Shown here piece after piece: positions 22,370 through 33,159 of a stretch of 64,000 bases of DNA. Position numbers and translations under genes: made by a program. Under the pieces are notes generated by a model that searched no databases, was not told the origin of the DNA, and worked only from the letters and a program-made list of their open reading frames with translations. This DNA comes from Paramacrobiotus metropolitanus (taxonomy: Eukaryota; Tardigrada; Eutardigrada; Parachela; Macrobiotidae), in NCBI RefSeq assembly GCF_019649055.1, contig NW_026570376.1, forward strand, positions 62,001-126,000. Reading direction: 5' to 3'. How positions within the stretch are numbered: position 1 is the stretch's first letter; every line of letters starts with the position of its first letter.

Positions 22370-22810
22370 AAATTTTCTGAGCTTCCGGATTGCTTTAACC
22401 GCTCTTCGATAGCGTTGACCAGTCCGTTTTATTTGACCTCCACCTGATGTTGTCACCTGCACGAGGTTGTACTAGACAAACGGTCAAGATAGCTGTCACA
22501 AAAAAACAGCCTTTACAACAATTCTTCGAGGCATCACAATCAAAAAAAAGTCTTATCTGTATGAAGGTCCATTCTTATACCGTTGGTGATGCTGTCGTCA
22601 ATCGTTACCCCTTCGTGCAAAACGCAACCTGCTTATTATTCAGGTAAGAAACTGACCTCAGCGCGGGTAGCGACGTTCTTCAGTTTTTACTAGACCGCTC
22701 TTGCAGTTCCGATTTACCCAAAATGACCGACTAGGGTATCCAGTTCACCTCGCAGTGCTGCAGTTAGACGAGAAGTTTGGGATTCTGCTTGTAGAAATGC
22801 TCCGTCTGTC
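22370..22810 (-). pseudogene. Relic of the last two HARS exons
   Basis: On the minus strand, about 22810-22657 corresponds to HARS exon 10 (43086-43232). The NPKLLV..LQHCE and VKLKNVAT-equivalent codons are recognisable but broken. 22446-22380 corresponds to the last exon (VEVK..LVNAIEERLK against VEVKRDELVSAIRERLK). The distance between them is larger than in HARS. It lies behind copy 6 as the true HARS 3' end lies behind copy 13, so copy 6 and its flank were duplicated together with the HARS end. Confidence 0.8.
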
Positions 22811-23202
22811 AGCAACAAACAAAATCAACGCTTCTGCTGCCAACGTTTTGTTTCCGATGGCAACTGCATTTTAACGCTACCCATACAAGCCGCAAGAAAC
22901 AATGTACAGATACAAGCAATTGCTGTAACATAACGTAGAACAGTGGCTGTAACATAACGTGATTCCTTGGCTCTCGCCTCTCACTAAAGCTAGGGAAAAA
23001 CGGAAACATTGCGCAATGCAGAAAATATTTAGGAAATTTAAAAGTATACGGAAAAGTTTTTTTTTGCAGTAGTGGGTAATATTGTCCTCACCAAACGAAG
23101 CAAACATCTGTAGCATTCATTTACTGTACGTGGCATTTCTGGTGGCACTGCGTTATTTAAACAGTTTATCAAGGATTAAAGATAAACCAGAAGGAAAAAA
23201 CA

Positions 23203-23776
23203 CCTTAATATTGCAGTGCACGAAAGATGCACGGGGAGTGATCTCTTTCGGCAGGAAATAGGATGCCAGGGAAGGCACATTGGTTTCTGTCAGTTGGTTT
23301 GAAAGCGACTGCCTGATACGGGCCACGGGACTGTATTTGACGTTCGTCATACTGGCCATGGACCGCATGATTTTGGTCCAAGGGATTGTCTAGTTGTATT
23401 CCACTGGATTGTGCATCTCTCCCTGGTGGCATGCTAGCTATGTATTCTGGCACTATAACACCGTGCACGTACCGCCCCCGGCTGGAATTGCTGTCGACTG
23501 TTCTTCCACGTGCCGGTTTTGGCATTCGAGGCGATCGGTTTGTTTACCGCCTGTCATTGTCGCCGAACATTTCTTCCCTTCGACAAAGTTTCCGGGCGGA
23601 CGGGCACGACGATAATGTTCCTGACGGGATAGGGTTCTCTTTTTCATGGTTTCAGTCAGTTTAATAGTACTCGTCGGCGCATGAGTGTTGGCTGTTGCTG
23701 TTCAGAAAGCGCATGCGATAGTTTTATTTTTGTCCTTCTCCGTCGGCGAGAAGTCTTCTGTGTCCTGGGTCCATGA
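23203..23776 (+). pseudogene. Array relic 7: exon B
   Basis: Recognisable pieces in shifting frames: a degraded RKMRGQWF region; SVSWFESDCLIRATGLYLTF; SLWWHASYVFWHYNTVHVPP; CHCRRTFLPFDKVSGRTGTT; and, after an insertion, LLRRREVFCV near 23730-23760. It has several frameshifts and in-frame stops, and no exon A is seen upstream. The ending is of the FCV class. No promoter block is found before it. Confidence 0.75.
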
Positions 23777-24449
23777 AGGGAATTAAGTCGCCTCAAGCTT
23801 TATGGGGTGGGATTTCCAGGCTTTTTGCCGAATCCGTTGGCGTTATCAGTTTTTATTTTCATTTGGTTTTTTATCCAAAATTTAGCGGGAAGGGCTTTAC
23901 AGTTAATATATGTACGTAGATCTTCCGTTTCTAAAGAATATTTTCGTAGCAGACAGAAGTAAACAATGACAATATAAAATTTTACAACTGATGCCATCAG
24001 TGAGTTTGTCAGTGTGGTATCCAGAAAGGTCAGCCACGGTGCGCGCGCCTCTTTTTGATGACAACCGGCAAAGTGCCGGTCGGCGCATGTATGCTACAGA
24101 GGTACACCTAACCGTCTTCTGATCATAAAGAAGACTCTGAACTGCTCCCGACTGCAGTACTGCTACAACAAAACGTAGTGCGACAACCGGTTTTTGTCGC
24201 GTTTCTTTGATGCCGGTTTGGTAGTACGTAAAATGTATAGCAATAAACTTTTTGCCGTCTGCTTTAATCGTGTCATGCAGCAAGACTGCTTAAATAATGA
24301 AGTGGCTTCTCACAATCTTCGGTCAGCATAATATGTTGATAATGCGAGCTAATGCATCGTAAGCTCAGCGATTACCACGTAGAGCGCTATTCTGAGTATC
24401 TGTATTTTAGAAGGCATACCGTGTACTGCGTAGTTGTACCCTGCTCAGC

Positions 24450-24590
24450 CAGTGTTATTGATTGCTGTTAGCTTTTAGCAGTTTTCATATCATTTTTATT
24501 CCCTTGTTTTGGTTGTTAATTTGTTATAAAATTCTTTAAAAATCCAAGTAGTTCGTATCTGCCACGCCGGTAGTGATAGTGGCCAATGCC
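24450..24590 (+). promoter_or_regulatory. Conserved promoter block, array copy 8
   Basis: CAGCCAGTGTTATTGAT box, GTTTTGGTTG box and a good TATA-like TTATAAAA at 24524-24531, 60 bp before the ATG. The stem-loop present in other copies is not recognisable here. Confidence 0.55.
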
Positions 24591-26220
24591 ATGGACGACT
24601 CAGCGATCCAATACGTCCCGAATCCGCTGCATATGGTCCGCTCTCGCTCTTGTAGTGATTTTTTCGCGTTTGACTCTGCTTTCGATGATGTAATGAGAAA
24701 AGCTGTGGGGAAGAGCGCATATGTCAAGCGTTTCAAGCCCCTCATACGACGGTTGGCACTGCTATCTTTCGTCCGCATCCTGCTAATATGCACACCCTTT
24801 GGCGTCGAATTTATGCGAGCCGATTCTTTCTACAAGCGTGAAAACCAGGAACCTGTACACCAAGAGCAGGTAATCGTTCAACGGTTTAAAAGAATATTCT
24901 CTGAAGGACAATACAGAGCAATTGTGCAACTATTGAGAATTTTCTAACGTTGGACTTGTACGAGTACATTTGAATTAACTTTAGAAAACAATCTCAATTA
25001 TATCAGTTGCAGTAACAGCCACTTTAGCATGCAGCTATACTTTACAGAATATACCGTAAAATCATGGTTTAAGGGTGTGCATTAGCTAAATTAGCAAGAT
25101 GTACCACTAAGACCGTACCGACAACACACTAAAAAAGGGCGGCGCCGCAAATTATTAGACGCCCCGGGGCAATAATTTCGGGGGGGGGCTTTTATTATTT
25201 CGTGACTTACGAGAGGGGGCGTTTAAAACCGCACGGGGCGTTAATTTCGGGGGGGGCGTTAATATCGGATTTTACGGTATGCGTTGAGTCTGCAAACATA
25301 TAAATTCATATAATGATAGGACTAAAAAAAACAAGTTTGTGGTTGTATTCATTTTCGAGTGAGACTGGTTGTAATATGTAACGTAACGCAGTCTAATCAA
25401 ATTTGTATGTCTATAAGGTATGGCGCGTGATTCTTAAATACAATCTTTTAGCGAAAATTATGTTTCTAAAAAGAAAAACATCTAAGTACAAAATTAAAGA
25501 ATTTGGTAATGACTTATGCTTACGTTTTCAGTTTTACTTAGTTGCAACTGTGCTGATTCTACTGTATAATTGTGCCGCTGCACGGTTTTTTAGTCAAACC
25601 AGACGCCATTCCTCCTGGAGCATCTTCCTATCGCTGTGGTCGGGTGTGTTGCCTTCTCTCTTGCCGATTTCGGCAGTGCTGTCTTCCTGTGGTATAGTGC
25701 GCGAAAGATGCGTGGTCAGTGGTTCCTGTCGGCAGCGAATATGGGCGACGGCCTGTCGGTTACGGTCGGTTGGTTCGAAAGCGACGACTTAATATTGACC
25801 CTGGGACTGTATTTGACGTCCGCCATTCTGGCCACCGTTAGCATAATGATCTCGGTGGGAATTATCGAGCTGTATTCTCCTGGATTGTTCATATCTCTCT
25901 GGTGGCATGTTGGCTATGCTCTCTGGAATTATAATACCGTGGACATACCGGACCGGGTCGAAGTGCTACTGGTTATTCTGCCCTGTGTCGGCTTAGCGGT
26001 GTTCGGCTTGATTACCGCTTGGCAGTGTCGCCGAACCATTCTGCAGTTTCGGGAAATTTGCTGGGCCGACGGCCACGACAATGATGATGCTGATCTATGG
26101 ATTGTGATTGAACGAGTTTGCTACCGTTTACTGGATCTTGTCGACTGGCTGGTCATGATGGTGGGATATATCATCTTTGTCCTGCTGCGCCGGAAAGAAG
26201 TCTTCTGTGTTAATGACTAA
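24591..26220 (+). CDS. Array copy 8: two-exon multi-pass membrane protein, intact, 301 aa
   Basis: Exon A is 24591-24869 (93 codons) and exon B 25594-26220 (208 codons plus stop), phase 0 junction, intron 724 bp with GTAATC and TTTTTTAG. It is the best intact member of the FCVND class. Order: MDDSAIQYV; RSRSCSDFFAFDSAFDD; KRFKPLIRRL; hydrophobic segment; charged KRENQEPVHQEQ; then exon B segments FLLEHLPIAVVGCVAFSL, LTSAILATVSIMISVG, LWWHVGYALW, LLVILPCVGLAVFGLITAW and LVMMVGYIIFVLLRRK. The acidic ADGHDNDDADLW stretch before the last membrane segment is a variable loop in the family. The intron contains a transposon (25052-25279). A start codon 18 bp upstream (MIVANA) is possible. Confidence 0.82.
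25052..25279. mobile_element. G-rich MITE in the intron of copy 8
   Basis: The ends are inverted repeats, TACCGTAAAATC and GATTTTACGGTA. The inside has repeated GGGGCGTTAATTTCGGGGGG-like boxes. It is 228 bp long with no coding capacity. The target duplication is ambiguous (AT or TA). The interior is related to the tracts at 460-960. Confidence 0.7.
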
Positions 26221-26880
26221 CCCACTTGATTAACCAACTCAATTAACGACCGCATCTTCTCCAATCTCATTCTCCGATCCGGCCTTCCGAGACATTACCT
26301 TATTACCACAATTCTTGCAAGCTAATGTTTAGGACAATGTCTGTCAATGTTTTTCTAGTTATTTGCTATGTACTTATTCGTCTGAAAATGGGCACCTCTG
26401 ATATTCACGTCTCTTCCGGTATGTACAAAGTACAAACCCGGACGAAAAAACTGAGCATGTAAAGGTACCGATAAAGCGATTTTAGCGCTTAGAACCGCTT
26501 TTCGTTGCGCTTGGGCCTTGGCTGATGTCGGTTTGGTAGAATGGTCTGCAGGAGTTTATTGGGTTACACTGAAATGTGAAGTACAATTAAGCAATATTCG
26601 TCACTTACTCTAAGAGAGTCATGCAGGAACCCTGCAAAACAGATGAAATGGTTCATAATAGCCTTGAGTCAGCTCAATTTGGATTAACATGCGAGCTAAT
26701 AATGCTCGTACATGATCCTGCTCAGCAGTTATTATTAAATGTCTTTGCTGAGCAGATGACGTACGAGCATCGTACAGCAGATGATGCACGAGCCGCAGAT
26801 GACTGTACATCGGCTCAGGAAGTACAGCGCTATTCTGATGATGAGAATCCTCTAAGATAGATAGAGGAAGGAGTATGTGC
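26221..26880. other. Intergenic between copies 8 and 9
   Basis: Starts with the shared 3' motif (CTCCGATCCGGCCTTCCGAG at about 26271) and ends with the shared 5' flank (ACCCTGCAAAACAGATGAAATGG at about 26630). The open frames near 26620-26860 are antisense to each other and without known domains. Confidence 0.5.
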
Positions 26881-27045
26881 TCGGCTCAGCCAGTGTTGTT
26901 GAGCTGATGTTAGCTGCTGCAGTAAACCGTGTTGCACATGCACGGTTTGTATGTCAATTTATTGATTTTTGGTTCGGTTACGGTTGTTATAAAATTTCTT
27001 CCAAATTGAAATCTGAATCCTTCTGAAGCCAAACCTGTAGCGATC
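26881..27045 (+). promoter_or_regulatory. Conserved promoter block, array copy 9
   Basis: The most complete example: CAGCCAGTGTTGTTGAG box; stem-loop AAACCGTG (26924-26931) against CACGGTTT (26941-26948); GGTTACGGTTG box; TATA-like TTATAAAA at 26988-26995; ATG 51-57 bp later at GATCATGGCCATGG. The spacing suggests a very short 5' untranslated region. Confidence 0.65.
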
Positions 27046-28458
27046 ATGGCCATGGATGACTCCGCCATCCGAAATGTGCAGAAGCCGCTGCACTTAAAGC
27101 GTTCTTGCTCGTATGGTGATTTTTCTACGTTTGATTCTGCGTTTGACGATGTGATGCGAAAAGCTGTGGAGAAGAGCTCGTATGCCAAGCCTTTCAAGCG
27201 CCTCGTACGACGGTTGGTACTCGTGTCTGTCGCCCGCGGCCTGCTAATATATGCAGCCCTTGCCGTCGAATATATACGATCCCAATCGGGTGATAAGCGT
27301 GAAAACCAGGAACGCGAACATCAAGAGCAGGTAATCTTTTAACGGTTTGAAATTGGGGGTATCCTCTGAAGGACTTTACAGTTTGATTCTGTGACCACCG
27401 GGAGTTCTCTAAAACTGAAGGGCTTGAACTGTATGAGGACATTAATTGATAAACTTTAAAGCATTAGTAATACTAATAGTTTTTCTTACCAAAAGTCCTT
27501 GGTACGTATATATTCCATATTAAAAAACGATTACAGTAATTATTTAGCTGCAGCAGCTGTATATATCAGCTGCAGCCTTCATAAACGACCGGATGTGGAT
27601 GTACGTTAACGGAATACGATAAAGAACCCACTCGCGACAAACTTGTATGCCAATGTATGGCGCGAGTTTCTGAATATTATCATTTACCGAAAAGGTTTCT
27701 AAAAAGCCATTAGAGCAGAAGATTTGTAAATAAATGTTTGTGCGTACACCACTTAGCTAAATTTGTGCCGATCTGTTAGTTCTATCTGAACCTATATTTC
27801 TGTGGCTGCTTTCTAGTCAAGCCAACATTCATTCCTGCTGGGGTATCTCTCTACCGCTATAACCGGATTTACTTCCTTCGCCTGCGCCGGTTTTGGCAAT
27901 ACTTGCTTCCTCTGGTACTGTGTGCGCAAGATGCGCGGTCAGTGGTTCCTGTCGGCAGCAAAGACTGAGGACGGCATGTCAATGCCTGTCGGATGGGTCG
28001 AGAGCAATGGCATGCTATGGAACCTGAGCCTGAATTTGACGCTCGCCGTTCTGGCCACGGTCAGCATGGTGATAGTTGTGGGGATTGTCGAGTTACATTT
28101 GCCTGGATTCTTCATCTCGCTCTGGTGGCTTGTCGCCCATATTCTGTGGCACCACTACATCCTGTACGTACCGCACCGGTTCGAATTGCTGCTAGTTGTT
28201 CTCCCGTGTGGCGGTTTGGAGGTGATCGGGTTGATTACTGCGTGGCAGTGTCGGCGAGCGATTCTGCGGTTTCGAAAAATTTGCTCGGCCGACGGGCCTG
28301 ACAATAACAGCGTTGATTGGTGGTCGATCATTGCGGAGCGAGTGTGCTACACTGTCCTGGAACTTGTCCATTGGTCGGTCATCTGGGTGGGACATGTCCT
28401 TGTTCTGTTGCGGTGGAAAGTATTCACGCATTCATTTATTCATTTAATCATGTGTTAG
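27046..28458 (+). CDS. Array copy 9: two-exon multi-pass membrane protein, intact, about 308 aa
   Basis: Exon A is 27046-27330 (MAMDDSAIRNV; 95 codons if the first ATG is used) and exon B 27817-28458 (213 codons plus stop), phase 0, intron 486 bp. The first ATG is preferred because copy 13 keeps only that one (MALDDSA). N-terminal block SYGDFSTFDSAFDD, then KPFKRLVRRL and a hydrophobic ARGLLIYAALAVEYI. Exon B: FLLGYLSTAITGFTSF, LTLAVLATVSMVIVVG, LWWLVAHILW, LLVVLPCGGLEVIGLITAW and SVIWVGHVLVLL. The tail is KVFTHSFIHLIMC and a stop, the microsatellite type. The exon B half and its 3' flank are repeated as copy 10. The function is unknown. Confidence 0.83.
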
Positions 28459-28738
28459 GAGCGGACAACCCGGTAAACAGGTCTTTAAGGCCTGGTCGGA
28501 CTTATGTGTTAACGATAAAGAACAACCAGCTCGAGAACGCTACCTGGTGTGACGATGCCTCGTACCGACCCGACTTCCTACGTCTTCACACAATTCTACA
28601 AACTAATTTCTTAACTTTATCGTCTAAGGTTTCTCGGTTTAATGCATAATTGTACATTTTGCAGTCAGATTCTAAAAAAGTTTTATGCGCGATGGATGTT
28701 GTACAAGTCTTTCTCGAAAATGCATACGATATTTTAAC

Positions 28739-28754
28739 GTACCGCAAGCGGTAC
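28739..28754. promoter_or_regulatory. Palindrome GTACCGCAAGCGGTAC downstream of copy 9
   Basis: The same 16-bp palindrome as after copy 3, 281 bp behind the stop. It is repeated at 30110-30125 in the duplicate. Confidence 0.6.
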
Positions 28755-29198
28755 AGTTATTGGACTCAATTAATCATTAAAAACTACTTACCGAACACTG
28801 GCGAACAGCACTCAGTGGGCACTGGCTTACCCTGGCTAGTTTGGGTTATCATATTGTTATTGGTTTGAGTGTTTGACTGCAGATAGCTAGCCATTTTCGA
28901 AAGACCTTACCTAACTTGAGCTGCCCGTTTGGCATGGATAAAGCTCTTTCGGGTGTTCGTCTCGAAAGTGAGATGACTCCATGATGCCCACCTAATCATA
29001 TGCTTGTTGTTAAAAATGAGTTGTTAATTTTAATTTAGTCGGTCTTGTATTATTGTTCTATGGAAGTTTCTGAAAAGGTTTCTAAAAGCCATTAGAGCAG
29101 AAGATTTGTAAATAAATGTTTGTGCGTACACCACTTAGCTAAATTTGTGCCGGTCTGTTAGTTCTATCTGAACCTATATTTCTGTGGCTGCTTTCTAG

Positions 29199-29860
29199 TC
29201 AAGCCAACATTCATTCCTGCTGGGGTATCTCTTCACCGCTATAACCGATTTACTTCCTTCGCCTGCGCCGGTTTTGGCAATACTTGTTTTCTCTGGTACT
29301 GTGCGCAAGATGCGCGGTCAGTGGTTCCTGTCGGCAGCAAAGACTGAGGACGGCATGTCAATGCCTGTCGGATGGGTCGAGAGCAATGGCATGCTATGGA
29401 ACCTGAGCCTGAATTTGACGCTCGCCGTTCTGGCCACGGTCAGCATGGTGATAGTTGTGGGGATTGTCGAGTTACATTTGCCTGGATTCTTCATCTCGCT
29501 CTGGTGGCTTGTCGCCCATATTCTGTGGCACCACTACATCCTGTACGTACCGCACCGGTTCGAATTGCTGCTAGTTGTTCTCCCGTGTGGCGGTTTGGAG
29601 GTGATCGGGTTGATTACTGCGTGGCAGTGTCGGCGAGCGATTCTGCGGTTTCGAAAATTTGCTCGGCCGACGGGCTGACAATAACAGCGTTGATTGGTGG
29701 TCGATCATTGCGGAGCGAGTGTGCTACACTGTCCTGAACTTGTCCATTGGTCGGTCATCTGGGTGGACATGTCCTTGTTCTGTTGCGGTGGAAAGTATTC
29801 ACGCATTCATTTATTCATTTAATCATGTGTTAGGAGCGGACAACCCGGTAAACAGGTCTT
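29199..29860 (+). pseudogene. Array copy 10: exon B duplicate of copy 9 with indels
   Basis: Exon B text of copy 9 without an exon A. A one-base loss near 29249 and a further loss near 29300 leave a short out-of-frame stretch. The middle is in frame again (MRGQWFLSAAKTEDG to CRRAILRFRK). Single-base losses near 29655, 29677, 29735 and 29766 then break the last third. As it stands it cannot encode the full exon. All breaks are homopolymer shortenings. Confidence 0.8.
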
Positions 29861-30109
29861 TAAGGCCTGGTCGGACTTATGTGTTAACGATAAAGAACAA
29901 CCAGCTCGAGAACGCTACCTTGTGTGACGATGCCTCGTACCGACCCGACTTCCTACGTCTTCACACAATTCTACAAACTAATTTCTTAACTTTATCGTCT
30001 AAGGTTTCTCGTTTAATGCATAATTGTTTTTGCAGTCAGATTCTAAAAAAGTTTTATGCGCGATGGATGTTGTACAAGTCTTTCTCGAAAATGCATACGA
30101 TATTTTAAC

Positions 30110-30125
30110 GTACCGCAAGCGGTAC
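30110..30125. promoter_or_regulatory. Palindrome GTACCGCAAGCGGTAC in the duplicated unit
   Basis: Copy of 28739-28754 carried by the duplication. Confidence 0.6.
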
Positions 30126-30435
30126 AGTTATTGGACTCAATCATCAAAAACTACTTACCGAACACTGGCGAACAGCACTCAGTGGGCTTAACACTGCTAG
30201 TTTGGGTTATCATATTGTTATTGGTTTGAGTGTTTGACTGCAGATAGCTAGCCATTTTCGAAAGACCTTACCTAACTTGAGCTGCCCGTTTGGCATGGAT
30301 AAAGCTCTTTCGGGTGTTCGTCTCGGAAAGTGAGATGACTCCATGATGCCCACCTAATCATATGCTTGTTGTTAAAAATGAGTTGTTAATTTTAATTTAG
30401 TCGGTCTTGTATTATTGTTCTATGGAAGTTTCTGA

Positions 30436-33159
30436 CTAGACTGTGATACCGCTGTACTTTCGATTAAATACTGTTGCTTGATTGTATTTCAAGGTGGGAG
30501 AATGTTTACCGTGCGTTTGATTTTGCATTTGAAACTGGGCCGGTGATCGCCCAATTTTGCTCACACTCACAGCGTCGACCTTTTGACGACTTGAACATGT
30601 TTAGCTCATTTGTTTTTTTAACAAAGTTTTCTTCATAAATTTTGTTATTTATTCACCGATCCGACCATGCATCCGCAACTATTGCCCCAGTTCTGAAAAA
30701 CTAGAGTAACCTTCGAGTCTAATCGAATAATCAATCAATGTTTTCTAATTATCTTCTGTTTATGTTAATAACCGTCTGCTATGTATTGTACATAATCGTC
30801 TGCGGTGTACATAATCGTCTGCTCCTTCTAGGTGTAATAGAATGAGCGAAAAAGTAACGGATGTCCTGTAATTTTTTTTTATTATGATAATGTTTATTTT
30901 TGCAGTTTCTGAGTACAAGAAAAAATATATGTATAACAAAGAATTCCCGAAATAAATTGCATTTTCTACTGCCAGAGTAACAACTTCTTATTAAACAACT
31001 TGCTTATTTAACATTTCAAGCTTATCATTTTTTGCTATTGTACCGGAAGTAAAACCATTCTCTTTTGTACTCTTGCTCGTCTATAGTGGCATTTTCGCCT
31101 TCCTGAACATACCAGCATGCGTTCTTCGCTCGCATGAGCGTCGCCCTCACCAAACACAGCGCCAACAACGCGGTTTCCCCCATCAACCCGGCAATCGCAT
31201 CCTTAACACAAACCGCTTAAACAACAAATAAAACTCTTCTCAATTAATCAGATTCAAATAACCGGTTACAAGTACTTTATATTTTGGCCAATGATAACAG
31301 CGCATTTAATTTTCCAGGACCGCGCTTTGCCGTCGTCATAAAGCAAATATGTATCTTTCTTGGATGAATGAAATGAAATTCGTTCGTACAACTATGCTAC
31401 AAGTGCAGATACTGCGTGCACTGGATTCATCAAACTTGGTATAATCCCATGAGGTCAGCAATTATAAATGTCAGTCCTTCGCGAAATTTCTTGACATTCG
31501 GAAGAGTCATATGATTAATGAGTAGGTAAACCGAGCCGTTTTTTTGAAGAACCCAGCAAAAACAACAATCACACAATACGGCTGTGCTTTCGAATATTAG
31601 TCTCTGCATATATTCCATTAGTTCTCTCCCTGCAAGTTCCGTTAGTCCTCTCTGTGCAGTTCGGTTATGACTATGCGTCCTCTATCACAGCCAAGATGGA
31701 AAGTAATTAAAGTTCAGGTAGACACACTCATACGACATGGCGGACCGAACAGCTGGGATCCCGGCAAAACTGAAGCCGCGTGTAAAAGTGTCATACATCG
31801 TATCACGACGGATGTGGGATCCCATTCAAACGGCTACCCACGAGCCATTTCCAACGCGTCAAAATTCAGCTAACTGGACAGCGGCTAATTTGGGCTCCCG
31901 TTATGTTAAAGTTTTGGGTGTTTTGAATAGCTTCGAACCTTAGCAGCAATACTCTTCGATATACGTACAAATATTTACAACTATCTGTAGATGTGCTCTG
32001 ACAAATATCGCTCATTGAGTCACAGTAAATCATATTCAAATAAAAATTTAGCCCAGTATCATAGAGAGGATTGTTATTATAATTATGGTGTTACAAAACA
32101 GTCTGTCAATCAACAGAACAGCTAAGAAATTGGAGGGTTGTTAAAAGGGAGCACGATATCCCACGGCCACGATCAACGGCCGACAGTGACTACCAGCTGC
32201 TTTTCCCGACAAGCGGCAATGTACAGTACATCGCGTTAAAGTATAGCCCGGGCTTGTTCATGCCACCTTAAGAATGCCGTTGTTAATGTTTGGTTTAACG
32301 TTCTGCATTCGAATTCCGAATGTTAACTTCTGACAGTCGTCCACTTCCATTGACTGTGATATCACCCGTCTGCAGTTTTTCTACAATCCCGCCACAACTA
32401 CATACCGTGAAGAATTGCTGCAGAGGTTAGAAAGCGTTTGTTTGACAGAGACGTTCGGCTAAACGGGGAATCAACATTGCACGCTCTGAAACTCGTAACA
32501 TTTGCATTCGGTCTTTGAATAATTTTTAAGCAAACGGTCTCCATGCTCCCATCGTTACACAGCAAGACGACACATGATATACAGAGTAGATCTGCCATCG
32601 TAATGTACAGTACTTCGGCAAAGCGTGCTGTTATATTCATTTCCGCCGCATCTACCGGCCGCCGAGATGTACAAGCTATCTATGTTTGCGCAAGCGCATC
32701 GGCCACCTATATAATTTGCACCGAGCGCGAAGCGCGAGGTGCTGCAATTAACGGATCGTCAAGAGCATAAATTTGTCTCACGCCCCACGAAGAGCGTCAC
32801 GGCTCACTTTCCCAATTCCACAAACCCAGTACCACTACTCAGTCATATTGACGCTCGCGCTCGTGCAATAATGTGGTTAACAACCACCGCTAGTATCTGT
32901 AAGTACATCATTTCACAATTCACACACCACTGGTTTATCGTTCCTCCACGGAAATAGCACGCGCCGGAACCGGCGCGTGCTATTGATTTGTAGTGTTATT
33001 GATTGTAGTGTTATTGACTGTAGCGTACGCGAGCTACGTAGTGTTTTGATTTGCTGTTGGCTGATGCAGTAAAGGAGTTGTACAATTTTTATTCCTCTTA
33101 ATTCCTGCCCGTGTTCTTCATAATCCGAACAGTTCTTAAGTCACGCCCTAACGTTACTG
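30436..33159. other. Intergenic, duplicated flanks
   Basis: No gene is seen. It holds the shared 3' motif at 30656, the module GCCCTCACCAAACACAGCGC at 31142, the GAACAGCTGGGATCCCGGCA module at about 31748, and a perfect hairpin at 32953-32984. Short open frames show no recognisable domain. Confidence 0.5.
32953..32984. repeat. GC-rich perfect hairpin
   Basis: The arm AATAGCACGCGCCGG (32953-32967) is exactly complementary to 32970-32984, with a 2-bp loop. It is about 210 bp before the relic exon A of copy 11, where other copies have their promoter block. The text after it (TGTTATTGATTG, TGCTGTTGGCTGATGCAGTAAA) matches that block. Confidence 0.8.

Larger units (their letters stand above)
27690..30435 (+). 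repeat. Direct tandem duplication of the copy 9 exon B segment
   Basis: Unit 1 is about 27690-29071 and unit 2 about 29072-30435; the offset is 1,382 bp at the start. The units are nearly identical, including the 3' flank and the GTACCGCAAGCGGTAC palindrome. Most differences are one-base losses in short homopolymers in unit 2 (for example CCGG to CCG, GAAAAA to GAAAA, TGGG to TGG), plus a few substitutions. It is either a very recent duplication or an uncollapsed, poorly polished assembly duplicate. Confidence 0.9.

Noticed and set aside
21624-22447. Two open frames of 102 and 146 codons behind copy 6
   Set aside because: They overlap the duplicated non-coding 3' flank and show no domain. 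The equivalent regions of other copies are closed.
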